A stretch of DNA of 64,000 bases from an uncultured Elusimicrobium sp. (GTDB taxonomy: Bacteria; Elusimicrobiota; Elusimicrobia; Elusimicrobiales; Elusimicrobiaceae): the NCBI GenBank assembly GCA_947305555.1, contig CAMZDW010000002.1, positions 23,858-87,857 on the forward strand, read 5' to 3'. Positions within the stretch are counted from its first letter, which is position 1. The number at the start of each line of letters is the position of its first letter. The notes beneath the pieces are model-generated. The model did not search any database, had not been told where the DNA came from, and was given only the letters and a program-made list of their open reading frames with translations. The translations under genes were made by a program, and so were the position numbers. This document shows, piece after piece, positions 8,021 to 17,305 of this stretch.

Positions 8021-9025
8021 ATGAAAGTTAATAAAATTACCGTTTTTGGGGCAGGTATTTGGGGAAGTGTCATCGCCCAACACTTAGCAAAAAAAGGCTA
8101 TTCTGTTTCTTTATGGGAATATAATGAGCAACTACTCAATGTACTCAAAACGATGGGACGCCACCCCAACATTCCCAACTTCAAAATTCACGATAATATT
8201 CGATTAACAGGTAATGTGGCAGAGGCCGTAGATCATACTGATTTAATTATTTTTGTTATTTCTTCCAAAGCGATCCGGGCGTTTTGCCGGGAACAATTAA
8301 AACCCTTACTCGCCGGGCGCGTAGTTCCGGTGGTAAGTGCTTCCAAAGGCATTGAAGGGGCCACTTTTAAAACAATTTGCGAATTAATAGAAGAAGAGTT
8401 ACCCCAATTAAAAGACCAGGTACTTGCCTTTTCCGGGCCTAGTTTTGCTTTGGAAGTCGCTCAAGGAGTACCCACCAAAATTATGTTGGCCGGGAAAAAC
8501 CCGACTTTGGTCAATGAAGTGGCGCAAATTATGAGTGGCGATCCTATTATTGTAGTTCCGGCGCAAGACCGCCGGGGCGTTGAATACGGGGGCGGCATTA
8601 AGAACGTGTTGGCAATTGGTTGCGGCGTCATTGACGGGATAGGAGATGGCGCAAATGCTAAGGCCGCGCTAATCACCCAAGCTTTACAAGAAATGAATGA
8701 TGTATTAGTCAGCCAAGGCGGTCGAGCCGGAACAGTGTACAGCTTGGCAGGCTTCGGAGATGCTATTTTAACGGGGATGTCCGCCATTTCACGCAACCGG
8801 CGATTAGGTGAAAAGCTGGGGGCGGGTCTATCGTTAGAAGAGGCAAAAAAAGAAGTGGGAACTATCGCCGAAGGCGTTAACTCCGTGCAAAGTGTATATG
8901 ATATTTCGCGTAAAAACAATTTAAAAACTCCCATCCTAGATGCTATTTGGCAGATTGTTTGCCAAGGGGCTCAACCGCATGTATTATTACACGCCATGGG
9001 ATTTATCAACCGCGGCAATAAATAG
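8021..9025 (+). CDS. gpsA: NAD(P)-dependent glycerol-3-phosphate dehydrogenase
   Basis: GpsA reduces dihydroxyacetone phosphate to sn-glycerol 3-phosphate for phospholipids. The protein (334 residues) opens with the Rossmann motif MKVNKITVFGAGIWGS; GPSFALEVAQGVPT, the catalytic-Lys region GGGIKNVLAIGCGVIDG and SLAGFGDAILT are all present. I chose the ATG at 8021 over 7991 because it directly begins the nucleotide fold and lies 1 nt after the plsY stop. AGAG upstream is a weak ribosome site. Confidence 0.94.
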   Translation: MKVNKITVFGAGIWGSVIAQHLAKKGYSVSLWEYNEQLLNVLKTMGRHPNIPNFKIHDNIRLTGNVAEAVDHTDLIIFVISSKAIRAFCREQLKPLLAGRVVPVVSASKGIEGATFKTICELIEEELPQLKDQVLAFSGPSFALEVAQGVPTKIMLAGKNPTLVNEVAQIMSGDPIIVVPAQDRRGVEYGGGIKNVLAIGCGVIDGIGDGANAKAALITQALQEMNDVLVSQGGRAGTVYSLAGFGDAILTGMSAISRNRRLGEKLGAGLSLEEAKKEVGTIAEGVNSVQSVYDISRKNNLKTPILDAIWQIVCQGAQPHVLLHAMGFINRGNK

Positions 9026-9072
9026 AAAGAATGTTGATTGCACGCAATCCATTTTTAAAATAAGGAAATGAT

Positions 9073-9336
9073 ATGAATAAAGATGATGTGATCCGCCATT
9101 TAACCCGGCAAGTGTTAGATAAAAAACAAGCTAAAATGTCTGTAGATCGGGTTTTTGAAATTATTAAACACGGTTTAAAACGGGACGGGAAAGTAGTTAT
9201 TAGCAATTTTGGGTCCTTTCACTTGAAAATGGCCCGCCCTGTAATGCGCCATAACCCAAAAACTGGGGAAAAGGTACAGGTCCCGGCTAAACCGAAGGTA
9301 CGCTTTAAACCCTCGGCCAATTTGCTCAAAAAATAA
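9073..9336 (+). CDS. HU/IHF-family DNA-binding protein
   Basis: This 87-residue protein has the HU layout: helical N-terminus (1-45), GKVVISNFGSF strand and a DNA-binding arm containing RPVMRHNPKTGE, where the proline-bearing arm tip is recognisable. It should bend or compact DNA as a homodimer or heterodimer. AAGGA lies 8 nt before ATG. Whether it is the main HU or a specialised paralogue cannot be told from this window. Confidence 0.88.
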   Translation: MNKDDVIRHLTRQVLDKKQAKMSVDRVFEIIKHGLKRDGKVVISNFGSFHLKMARPVMRHNPKTGEKVQVPAKPKVRFKPSANLLKK

Positions 9337-9357
9337 GCTGGCTTCTAGGCAATTTCC

Positions 9358-9395
9358 AAAAAAAATGGGCGGACTGTTAAAGCAGTTCGCCCATT
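9358..9395 (-). terminator. Terminator of the ileS-lspA-queF minus operon
   Basis: A 13-bp hairpin (AATGGGCGGACTG / CAGTTCGCCCATT, one G-T pair) has an A-run at 9358-9365, which is a U-tract on the minus strand, just beyond the gene ending at 9412. It may also slow transcription from the HU-like gene on the + strand. Confidence 0.8.
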
Positions 9396-9411
9396 GAGTT
9401 CTTCACACTTG

Positions 9412-10128
9412 TTACAATACTTGTTTTAGTTCTATAGGTAAATCTTGTTTGGAAATTAATACGGCACTATGTGTATTCGTTTTTTTATCTAAGCCAAAAA
9501 TATTGACCCGGTAAATAACGAATCTCTTTCCATTCTTTTCCTCTACTTTTTGTATTTCAAACATTTTATCCGGTAAATTACTGGCAGACTCAAGGACTAG
9601 TACATTTTCCTTGGAAAAATCCGCCACCGGATAGCTACCGCGGGCTCGCCTTTTAAATGCCTTGTATTCATCCGTCGTCTTGATGAGTAATACTTCCGCA
9701 GGTGCCGCTATCATAGAAATACTGCTTTTTTCTTGAGGCATTTCTGTTGATGGCTGTGTTACGGATGGAGCCTTATGAATAATATTCTCTAGGGGAACGC
9801 CCGTTGTTTTCAAAATGTCTTCTTCCATCTTATCCGCATTTTTCGTGCGCGGGACAATGGACTTAATATCCGGTAGATGCATTGTTGCCAATTGCGATTC
9901 CGGTAAAGGCTGTTGTGCTTCCTCAGCTTCGGCTAAAGAGATATCCCCCTCCACTTCCGTCGCTTTAGACAAATCCATCATATCTGCAGGCATATCCTCC
10001 AAATCATCAGAAGCGAAAACAACTCGTGATTCGGCAGGGGACTTCTGGTTCATATCCCATATACGCATTACCGCCAGACCCAATAAAAAACCTAAAAAGA
10101 ACAGAAAAAAACCTATTTTTTTATTCAT
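9412..10128 (-). CDS. Hypothetical membrane-anchored protein
   Basis: I do not recognise this 238-residue protein. It has an N-terminal hydrophobic segment (about 5-24) after NKK, then an acidic, low-complexity linker (about 30-140) and a more ordered C-terminal part (about 145-238) with alternating hydrophobic residues. The layout suggests a single-pass protein with its bulk outside the cytoplasm. The start overlaps the queF stop by 4 bp (ATGA), so it is the last gene of that operon. Its function cannot be inferred from queF. Confidence 0.7.
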   Translation of the reverse strand: MNKKIGFFLFFLGFLLGLAVMRIWDMNQKSPAESRVVFASDDLEDMPADMMDLSKATEVEGDISLAEAEEAQQPLPESQLATMHLPDIKSIVPRTKNADKMEEDILKTTGVPLENIIHKAPSVTQPSTEMPQEKSSISMIAAPAEVLLIKTTDEYKAFKRRARGSYPVADFSKENVLVLESASNLPDKMFEIQKVEEKNGKRFVIYRVNIFGLDKKTNTHSAVLISKQDLPIELKQVL

Positions 10129-10532
10129 TTTGTTTTCTCATACTTAGCAGTGATAACAGAACGCAAACCACCGCGAGGGGTAAAAACACCCGTTACAGTC
10201 GCTTTTTTCGGTTTACACGCCTTTACCACATCATCTAAAATCTTGTTAGCAATATTCTCCATAAAAATTCCCATATCGCGATATTCTAACAAATAGTATT
10301 TTAGCGATTTTAACTCCAAACATAATTCATCGGGAATATACTCAATCGTAATAACGCCAAAATCCGGCAGTCCTGTTTTAGGACAAACAGACGTAAATTC
10401 CGGCAATTCAATTTTAATATCGTAATCTCGTTTGTACTGATTAGGCCAGCATTGAATTTCCGGCAAAACCGCATCCGCATTTTTACGGGCATGGTCGGAT
10501 GTATATCCAAAATCAATTTCATTGTGTTTCAT
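10125..10532 (-). CDS. queF: NADPH-dependent preQ0 reductase
   Basis: QueF reduces 7-cyano-7-deazaguanine (preQ0) to preQ1 in queuosine synthesis. The 135-residue protein has the QueF motif EFTSVCPKTGLPDFG, with catalytic C50 and D57, and the ELKSLKYYL substrate-binding block; size fits the short unimodular type. A longer open frame exists, but the ATG at 10532 overlaps the ATPase stop (ATGA) and starts the domain properly. Tgt, which inserts preQ1 into tRNA, is encoded at 42564. The other queuosine genes (queC, queD, queE, queA) are not in the window. Confidence 0.92.
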   Translation of the reverse strand: MKHNEIDFGYTSDHARKNADAVLPEIQCWPNQYKRDYDIKIELPEFTSVCPKTGLPDFGVITIEYIPDELCLELKSLKYYLLEYRDMGIFMENIANKILDDVVKACKPKKATVTGVFTPRGGLRSVITAKYEKTK

Positions 10533-12478
10533 CGAATTTTTAATAACCTCATAGAATATAATAAAACAAAAATAATACCTACTAACGAAATCCCTAAAAT
10601 AGCCTGCCACCGCGCCAATAAGTCCGGCCACCAAAATAAAGCGATTATAAATAACCCCTGAAGCAGCGCCACCATTATTATATTGTAGCGTACTACGCGA
10701 TGCAAGCTACTGTCTATTTTAAATAAATCTGCTAGAACAAACAAGTCATCCTTTTTAATAAGAATATCTACCCAGTGATTATATACATTTCTGGAAGAAA
10801 AAAACAGAATGCCCGTATCCGCCTTTAATAAGGCAACAATATCATTAAATCCATCGCCTACCATGGCTACTTCTTTCCCTAAAGCTTGCAAATTAGTGAT
10901 AATTTCCGCTTTAGTTTTGGGCAATACATTAGAATTTGTTTTTTCAATACCGATTTGTTTGGCTACTGCTTGGACCGAACTTTCAGTATCTCCGGAAATT
11001 AGTATCACTTCTTTCTGTTCTTGTTTTAAAAAAGAAACTGTTTCCGCGGCACGCTCACGAAGCGAATCAATTAATGTAACATAGCCTAAATAACGCCCGT
11101 TTTTTGCCACTAAAATCACGGTCTCTGGACCTAAATCTAACGATGGAATTGTAATTTTTTGTTCTTTGAGCCAAGCCTTACGGCCAGCCAATAAAATATC
11201 TTTTTTGGTACGAGCTAACACTCCTTGCCCCGGGATTACTTCAAAGGATTTAATCGTTGTTGCCGTCAAATTCAAAGTCTGTGCATAGTCTTGCACCGCT
11301 TGTGCGAAAGGCCCATCCACCTTTTGTTCTATTGTGAGAAGTGTTGTCATTAATTCGTTTTCATTACAGGCCGGTGCCGGGAATACGCCCGCGATGCTAA
11401 GAGTCCCTAAAGTAAGGGTCCCAGTTTTATCGAAAAATATAGTATCGGCTTTGACAAAGGTTTGTAATGCCGCTAAACGATTTAAAATAATTCCTAAATG
11501 AGCAGCTCCTTTTTTTACGAAGAAATCCGGAAATACTGAAGAAAAAAGTAATGCTAGAGGACACCCCAGGGCCAATACAATCCAAAAAAATCCTAAATTA
11601 TAAAACCAATTGGTCCAACCCTGCATAGCCAAAACATAGACATATGTACCGCCAGCCGCCAATACTAGAGAAGCAACCAACCAGGGAGCTGCTTTATCTA
11701 GCCGGTCCGGTACATAATTGTGTAAAAATTCATGTTGTTTAATTGCATCCAACACACTCATAATCGCTGAAGAACGCAGTCCAGCGGTTACCTCTACCTC
11801 TATAGGAGCCGTTTTGTTAAGAGTCCCTGCGTATACTACACTCCCCTGCTGCTTAATTGTAGGTAAAATATTTCCAGAAATCAGTTGTTCGTCTATAGAA
11901 GTATTTCCTTGCAAGATAATACCATCACAAGCAATCCGCTCCCCAGGATTCACACGAATGCGGTCCCCCACTTTCAGTTCATTAACAAAAACCATGCGCT
12001 GTTTATTGTCCTGGCATAAACGGCCCGACTTAGGCAAAAAATCATCTATTTTTTTAATAAAAACAGAAGTGCGTTCCTGCAAGTGAATACTGCGATATTG
12101 TACCCAAAGAGCCAGCGTGAGCAGGCAAGATATGTATACATACACATCCGCTACAGGCCCCGCCAAAGGTTTAGTAAGAAAAGTATTAAAAGCGGAATAT
12201 AGGAATCCAGCCCCTACCGATAAACTAACCAAGACAGCAAAGCTGCATTTTAAATGAACAAGGTCCTTCCACGCACAACGGAAAAAAACATCTGCACAAA
12301 ATGCTACGTTAATTAATACTAACGTAAAAATACCCATACTGGAAGAACGCAACGACAGTGAAAGCAAAATTAACAGGCACAAACACAGTGAAAGCAAAAA
12401 CCGATAAGAGAATTTCCTAGCAGGCACACGAAAAGCCGCCAACTGGTATTGTTTATCAGGCTGGGTTGTATGTATCAT
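10529..12478 (-). CDS. Divergent heavy-metal-type P-type ATPase
   Basis: The 649-residue protein has the P1B fold: helices at the N-terminus, actuator domain (about 150-235), a membrane CPx-type motif as CPL (306-308), phosphorylation site DKTGTLT (D350), SGDT (496-499) and hinge GDGFND (541-546). Three usual motifs differ. The actuator TGE that drives dephosphorylation reads SGN (201-203), the HP pair reads GP (389-390), and there is no N-terminal HMA domain. It may transport an unusual substrate, work slowly, or be a regulator. It starts 1 nt after the lipoprotein stop and overlaps queF by 4 bp. Confidence 0.8.
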   Translation of the reverse strand: MIHTTQPDKQYQLAAFRVPARKFSYRFLLSLCLCLLILLSLSLRSSSMGIFTLVLINVAFCADVFFRCAWKDLVHLKCSFAVLVSLSVGAGFLYSAFNTFLTKPLAGPVADVYVYISCLLTLALWVQYRSIHLQERTSVFIKKIDDFLPKSGRLCQDNKQRMVFVNELKVGDRIRVNPGERIACDGIILQGNTSIDEQLISGNILPTIKQQGSVVYAGTLNKTAPIEVEVTAGLRSSAIMSVLDAIKQHEFLHNYVPDRLDKAAPWLVASLVLAAGGTYVYVLAMQGWTNWFYNLGFFWIVLALGCPLALLFSSVFPDFFVKKGAAHLGIILNRLAALQTFVKADTIFFDKTGTLTLGTLSIAGVFPAPACNENELMTTLLTIEQKVDGPFAQAVQDYAQTLNLTATTIKSFEVIPGQGVLARTKKDILLAGRKAWLKEQKITIPSLDLGPETVILVAKNGRYLGYVTLIDSLRERAAETVSFLKQEQKEVILISGDTESSVQAVAKQIGIEKTNSNVLPKTKAEIITNLQALGKEVAMVGDGFNDIVALLKADTGILFFSSRNVYNHWVDILIKKDDLFVLADLFKIDSSLHRVVRYNIIMVALLQGLFIIALFWWPDLLARWQAILGISLVGIIFVLLYSMRLLKIR

Positions 12479-12479
12479 T

Positions 12480-13463
12480 TTAGCGCGGGAAAAAACGGTT
12501 AGCTAGCACCCGTTCCCGTCCTTGTTCGGTACGCATCAGACGAATTTTTGCATCGTAACGACGGGCATTTTCCGGATTTAATTTTTTGGCTACTGTATAG
12601 TTAGAAACAGCAGAAACCGGATCATCCACGGCCAGCATATCTCCCATGAGTTCGTATGTAGGAGCATACTGATTAGCTAATTCTTTAGACTTTACTAAAA
12701 GCCCTAGGGCATAATCTTTCTCGCCTCGGCGGAACATTAAATCCCCCATATAATAGTAGGCCAATGCGTAGGAGGGTTTAATCGTAACAGCTTCTTCTAA
12801 ATCAGCATAGGCGTTGGCCGGGTATCCCATCCGGATAAAAGAACGAGCACGCTCTAAATAAGCACGTGCGTTATCAGGGTCGATTTCAATCAAGTGGGAC
12901 AGGTCTTCCACCGCTGCTTCATATTGCCCCATATCATAATAAGCCAACGCACGATTGAGTAATAACGTCGGATCTCCTGGACGAATGCTATCTGCTCTGT
13001 TAAAATCTTCTAAAGCGGCCATTGCACGTCCCAAATTATAATTTGCAATAGCGCGATTCATTAAAGCTGTAAAATACCGCGGGCTGAGCTGAATTGCTTC
13101 AGTAAAATAATAAACAGCATCTAAATTGCGTTTAGTATCTGTGCAAAGAGCCCCTAAGTTATTATATGTTTCCGGCACTTTAGGATTAATTTTGATAGCT
13201 TCCAAATAATCCTGTTCTGCCAAGTTGCGATTTTTAGCGCGTTCTTTAGCATCTTTCGCCGGCAACTTCTCCCATAAAATTCCTCTATTAACCAGTGCTG
13301 GGTAGTGGGTAGGGTCTTTCTTAAGAATACGAGAATAAATTGAAATTGCTTGCGTAAGTTGCCCTTTAGAAGCAGCCAATTGCGCTTTTTTGAAAAGACT
13401 TTTTTGCTGACTGCATCCCGATACTAACAAAACTATTGCCACAAAAGTAAGTATTTTTTTCAT
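12480..13463 (-). CDS. TPR-repeat lipoprotein
   Basis: The 327-residue protein has a lipoprotein signal with lipobox LVSGC (C17) followed by about eight TPR units covering nearly the whole chain (for example the repeats around NPKVPETYNNLGAL and DPDNARAYLERA). TPR lipoproteins usually hold envelope protein complexes together; the partner is unknown. It overlaps lspA by 4 bp. LspA is the peptidase that would cut its own signal. The second residue after the Cys is Gln, not Asp, so by the E. coli rule it would go to the outer membrane; applying that rule here is inference. Confidence 0.82.
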   Translation of the reverse strand: MKKILTFVAIVLLVSGCSQQKSLFKKAQLAASKGQLTQAISIYSRILKKDPTHYPALVNRGILWEKLPAKDAKERAKNRNLAEQDYLEAIKINPKVPETYNNLGALCTDTKRNLDAVYYFTEAIQLSPRYFTALMNRAIANYNLGRAMAALEDFNRADSIRPGDPTLLLNRALAYYDMGQYEAAVEDLSHLIEIDPDNARAYLERARSFIRMGYPANAYADLEEAVTIKPSYALAYYYMGDLMFRRGEKDYALGLLVKSKELANQYAPTYELMGDMLAVDDPVSAVSNYTVAKKLNPENARRYDAKIRLMRTEQGRERVLANRFFPR

Positions 13464-13957
13464 TTTTCCTCCTGCACGGGTTTTTTGCGGTTAAATACAA
13501 ACGAAAGCACAAATAAACCACCGCCTATAGTAATAAACGAATCCGCCACGTTAAACACGGGCCAAACTAAAAAATCTAAAAAGTCTACTACATACCCTAA
13601 GGTTATTCTATCATAAAGATTGCCTGCTGCACCTGCCAAAATGAAAACACTGCCCCATTTAACTAACGGTCCATAGGCACATAATTCGTCCCAAGTTTTC
13701 AAAATATACCCAATAATCCCCAACATAATAAAAATGAGGATTAGGTTCCCGCCCTGCATCATGCCAAAGGCCGCCCCCGTATTTTCCACGTAGCGCAGTT
13801 GGAAAAACGGGAACACCTTCACCGGCTCATCCTCCAACCGGTACATTGCAAGCACCTTAGTCAAATGATCCACTAAAAAAATAAGGACTCCCACCGTATA
13901 CTCGGCACGATATTTTTTTAGATTTTGTTTAGTTTCTTGCCAAATCTTACGCACCAA
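13460..13957 (-). CDS. lspA: Lipoprotein signal peptidase (signal peptidase II)
   Basis: LspA removes signal peptides from prolipoproteins. The 165-residue protein has four hydrophobic segments and both catalytic Asp motifs: GAAGNLYDRI...VVDFLDF and VFNVADSFI. The YVENTGAAFGM block is also diagnostic. Its start overlaps the end of ileS by 11 bp, the common ileS-lspA pairing, and the next gene encodes a lipoprotein. Confidence 0.96.
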   Translation of the reverse strand: MVRKIWQETKQNLKKYRAEYTVGVLIFLVDHLTKVLAMYRLEDEPVKVFPFFQLRYVENTGAAFGMMQGGNLILIFIMLGIIGYILKTWDELCAYGPLVKWGSVFILAGAAGNLYDRITLGYVVDFLDFLVWPVFNVADSFITIGGGLFVLSFVFNRKKPVQEEK

Positions 13958-16766
13958 CCGTCTCCTCCACGGCCGCTGTTAAACCTTCCCGTTCCAGCAC
14001 CTCGGCACACCGCCCACACACATCTGCATGGTCTGCATGAGAGCCAACGTCCTCTTTCCACTGCCAGCACCGAGCACATTTTTGGCCGGATGCATGTTGC
14101 GTATGCACAGTCAATTTTTCTGTACCTTCTTCAATTTTTACCTGAGAGACAATAGCAATCTCGGGCCATAAATTTTTTGTTTCTTCTAAAAATTTTCTCA
14201 TGACAGGGTCATTGGTTTTAAATACGACACAAGCCTCTAACGAAGAACCAATTTCACCCTTTTGGCGTGCTTCTTCCAATGTTTTTTGAACTTGTTCCCG
14301 TACGCGGCGGATGTTATTCCATTTTTCTTCCAGTTTTACATCCGGAATCAAGGACGCGTTGACCGGCATATTGCTCAAAAAGATACTTTGAGGCAACGTC
14401 CGCCCCAAGGCAGTTTTGCGGATTTCCTGCCAGGCTTCTTCTGCCGTAAACGATAAAACCGGCGCCATCAATTGCAATAAGGCAGTGGCTATTTCCGCCA
14501 ACACCGTTTGCGCACTTCGGCGTGAGGGAGAAGAAACTCCCAAAGTATATAACCGATCCTTGGAAGCATCCAACATAAAGGAGGACAAATCCAAAATACA
14601 AAAATCAGTTAAAGCCCGCATGGCACGGCGGAAATTAAATTCTTTGTATCCGGCATGGACTTCTTGGATGAGGGCATCCAAACGACCCAGCATGTATTTA
14701 TCCATTTCTGTCAAATCTTTACCGGGAACCCGATGAAGGGCCGGATCATAATCAGATAAATTGCCCAGTGCATAACGGATAGTATTGCGAATTTTGCGAT
14801 ATGTATCCACCGGACCACCTAAAATTTCTTTGGAAATGCGCACATCTCCTTGATAGTCCGAAAGCGATACCCATAACCGCAAAATATCAGCCCCATACGT
14901 GTTGATAACATCTTCCGGATCCACGGCGTTACCGGCCGATTTATGCATGGGCTTTCCTTGTCCGTCTAGCACCATCCCATGGGTAAGGATAGTCTTAAAA
15001 GGAGCTGTTCCTTCCAAGGTAAACGACGGGATGTACGAACTTTGGAACCAACCGCGGTGTTGGTCGGAACCTTCGGAATAGACATCAGCCGGGAAATCAA
15101 GTCCGCGGTCTTTTACAACTGCTGCCCAGGAAACACCTGAGTCCAGCCACACGTCTAAAATATCAGTTTCCTTCTTAAACTCGTGGCAACCACATTCGCA
15201 ATGATATCCTGATGGTACCAATTTTTCTTCCGAATCGGTAAACCAAAAATCGGAGCCTTCCTGCATGGCACGGGCTTTAATAAATTCAAACAGTTCATGG
15301 TTGATCTGCGCTTTGCCGCATTTTTTGCAATACAAAATGGTAACCGGGCTTCCCCAGAAGCGTTGACGAGAAAGACACCAATCCGGCCGTAACCCGATCA
15401 TTGAACGCATTCGTTCCGCCCCCCCTTCGGGATAGAACTGCACGTTATCTAAATTTTTCATCAGCTTTTGGCGCAGGCCCTCTTTGTCAATGGACATAAA
15501 CCACTGTTCCGTAGCCCGGAAAATGATAGGGCTATGGCAACGCCAGCAATGCGGATAACTGTGTACAATTTCTTGTTCTTTAATCAAGGCGCCCAACTCA
15601 TCTAATTTTTTGACCATGAGCGGGTTGGCTTCAAATACATGCATGCCTTCAAAAATTCCGGCTTCCTTGGTATAGCAACCCTTTTCATCAACAGGACAGA
15701 ACGTTTCCAATTTCCATTGTTTACCGGCTTGGGCGTCTTCTTCCCCGTGTCCAGGAGCAATATGTACCACCCCAACCCCGGCATCCATTGTTACAAAATC
15801 CGTCCAAATAACCGGGTTTTCCCGTTGAGAAAGAGGATGATAGTACGTCATGCCCACTAAATCGGCCCCGGCTACTTTACCGGCTTGGGAGCAATCCAGC
15901 CCCGTATTTTTTAAGAATTCTTCCGTTAGTTTTTCAGCCGCAATATAATATTCACCGGTTTTATTGTCCTTCAAAATCGCGTAGTCTTCCGTATTAGAGA
16001 CAGCAGCAGCTTGGTTGGCCGGGATAGTCCAAGGGGTCGTGGTCCAAACTACCAAGCTAACGGGTTTTGTATAATCCAAATCCCCCAGTACCGCTTTATC
16101 AAACCGGGCCAATTTAAAACGCAAATAGATAGATGGCGAAGAAATATCTTGATACTCCGTTTCGGCATCTGCCAAGGCGGTTTCGCAATGAGCACACCAT
16201 GTAATGGTTTTTTGCCCTTTATAGACGTATCCTTTTTCAATAAGGTCTAAAAATACGCCAATCGTAATTCCCTCGTAACGCGGCGCCATGGTAAGGTATG
16301 GATTATCCCAATCTCCTTGTACGCCTAAGCGCTTAAATCCTTGACGTTGCAAATCGATAAATTTAGCAGCAAAAGCACGTGCTTTTTTGCGGAAAGCCGG
16401 CACATCCGTAATGTGTTTTTTATTTTGTTTAAGTTCTTTTAGCAGTGCTTGTTCAATAGGCAGACCATGGCAGTCCCACCCTGGTATGTACGGAGTATAA
16501 TATCCGTTCATAGCACGTGATTTTAAGATAATATCCTTAATCGTTTTATCTAATGCGTGCCCGATGTGAATTTTTCCGTTGGCATAGGGCGGCCCATCGT
16601 GCAGCACAAAATGTTTGCCCTGCTCATTTTTTTTGAGCATCGCTTCGTAGAGATTGATTGATTTCCAAAAATCTAAAATTTTGGGTTCTTTTTGTGCTAA
16701 ACCTGCACGCATCGGAAAGTCCGTTTTAGGCAGTAAAACGGTATGTGAATATTTATTTTTTGCCAT
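13947..16766 (-). CDS. ileS: Isoleucyl-tRNA synthetase
   Basis: IleRS charges tRNA-Ile. The 939-residue class I enzyme has the HIGH motif (GKIHIGHALDK, 67-70), the CP1 editing domain, and a C-terminal zinc finger with two CxxC pairs (CARCW and CGRC). The KMSKS loop reads GKPMHKSAGN, so the first Lys and first Ser are changed; I believe MHKS forms occur in other bacterial IleRS, so activity is likely. A GGAG site lies about 9 nt upstream. It heads the operon ileS-lspA-lipoprotein-ATPase-queF-hypothetical, joined by overlaps and 1-nt gaps. Confidence 0.95.
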   Translation of the reverse strand: MAKNKYSHTVLLPKTDFPMRAGLAQKEPKILDFWKSINLYEAMLKKNEQGKHFVLHDGPPYANGKIHIGHALDKTIKDIILKSRAMNGYYTPYIPGWDCHGLPIEQALLKELKQNKKHITDVPAFRKKARAFAAKFIDLQRQGFKRLGVQGDWDNPYLTMAPRYEGITIGVFLDLIEKGYVYKGQKTITWCAHCETALADAETEYQDISSPSIYLRFKLARFDKAVLGDLDYTKPVSLVVWTTTPWTIPANQAAAVSNTEDYAILKDNKTGEYYIAAEKLTEEFLKNTGLDCSQAGKVAGADLVGMTYYHPLSQRENPVIWTDFVTMDAGVGVVHIAPGHGEEDAQAGKQWKLETFCPVDEKGCYTKEAGIFEGMHVFEANPLMVKKLDELGALIKEQEIVHSYPHCWRCHSPIIFRATEQWFMSIDKEGLRQKLMKNLDNVQFYPEGGAERMRSMIGLRPDWCLSRQRFWGSPVTILYCKKCGKAQINHELFEFIKARAMQEGSDFWFTDSEEKLVPSGYHCECGCHEFKKETDILDVWLDSGVSWAAVVKDRGLDFPADVYSEGSDQHRGWFQSSYIPSFTLEGTAPFKTILTHGMVLDGQGKPMHKSAGNAVDPEDVINTYGADILRLWVSLSDYQGDVRISKEILGGPVDTYRKIRNTIRYALGNLSDYDPALHRVPGKDLTEMDKYMLGRLDALIQEVHAGYKEFNFRRAMRALTDFCILDLSSFMLDASKDRLYTLGVSSPSRRSAQTVLAEIATALLQLMAPVLSFTAEEAWQEIRKTALGRTLPQSIFLSNMPVNASLIPDVKLEEKWNNIRRVREQVQKTLEEARQKGEIGSSLEACVVFKTNDPVMRKFLEETKNLWPEIAIVSQVKIEEGTEKLTVHTQHASGQKCARCWQWKEDVGSHADHADVCGRCAEVLEREGLTAAVEETVGA

Positions 16767-16825
16767 GATAAAACTCCGTGAATAAGGATATTTTATATTA
16801 TAGGAAAATTTGAGAGGTTCGTATA

Positions 16826-16855
16826 GAGAAAATCCGGGGTTTTAGTTCCCCGGAT
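16826..16855 (-). terminator. Terminator after the DtxR-type regulator gene
   Basis: On the minus strand ATCCGGGG / CCCCGGAT forms an 8-bp stem with an 8-nt loop, then TTTTCTCT. It separates the regulator gene (ending at 16882) from ileS. Confidence 0.75.
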
Positions 16856-16881
16856 CTATTGTGGCAAAAAACGGCTTGTGG

Positions 16882-17268
16882 CTAATCGCGGCCATCACCG
16901 GCAATTTTGTGCAAATAAGCGTGGAGTTTATCCATCGTTTCTTTGCTAACTGCGTGCTCCATTCTGCAAGCATCGGCCTCGGCAATTTTGGGGCTTACGC
17001 CGAGTACCTGGGTTAAAAACCGACGGAAAATAGCGTGACGTTTTTTGACTTCTTCCGCCGCGCGACGTCCTTTAGCGGTTAGTTTGATACCGCTGTAGGG
17101 TTCGTGTACGACGTATCCCTCTTGCGTAAGCGCTTTCATCGCGCCGGTTACGCTGGGAGTTTTTACTCCTAGCATATCGCGAATCGCACTCACCCGTGCG
17201 ATCCCTTGTTCGTCGGCACAGAACGAAACGGCTTCTAAATAATCTTCCATATTAGAGGTAAGTTTCAT
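16882..17268 (-). CDS. DtxR/MntR-family metal-dependent regulator
   Basis: This 128-residue repressor has an N-terminal winged helix (about 5-62, recognition helix near VKTPSVTGAMKAL) and a dimerisation/metal-binding helix pair. It has no SH3/FeoA domain, so it has MntR size. Expected ligands are D9, E12, H78, C101, E104 and H105. D9 is the MntR-type residue, whereas C101 matches DtxR/IdeR (Fe). It is therefore a hybrid site and could sense Fe or Mn. It is divergent from gdhA, and an inverted repeat lies between them. AAGGGA precedes ATG. Confidence 0.85.
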   Translation of the reverse strand: MKLTSNMEDYLEAVSFCADEQGIARVSAIRDMLGVKTPSVTGAMKALTQEGYVVHEPYSGIKLTAKGRRAAEEVKKRHAIFRRFLTQVLGVSPKIAEADACRMEHAVSKETMDKLHAYLHKIAGDGRD

Positions 17269-17305
17269 ACTATTCCCTTAGACTTATTAGAATGTTTGTT
17301 ACATC

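Noticed and set aside
8461-8934. 157-codon minus frame
   Set aside because: Fully inside gpsA on the opposite strand; composition is typical of an antisense shadow.
13947-16766. IleRS KMSKS loop reading PMHKS as a sign of inactivity
   Set aside because: The second Lys is kept, the rest of the enzyme is intact, and MHKS forms appear, as far as I recall, in other bacterial IleRS.
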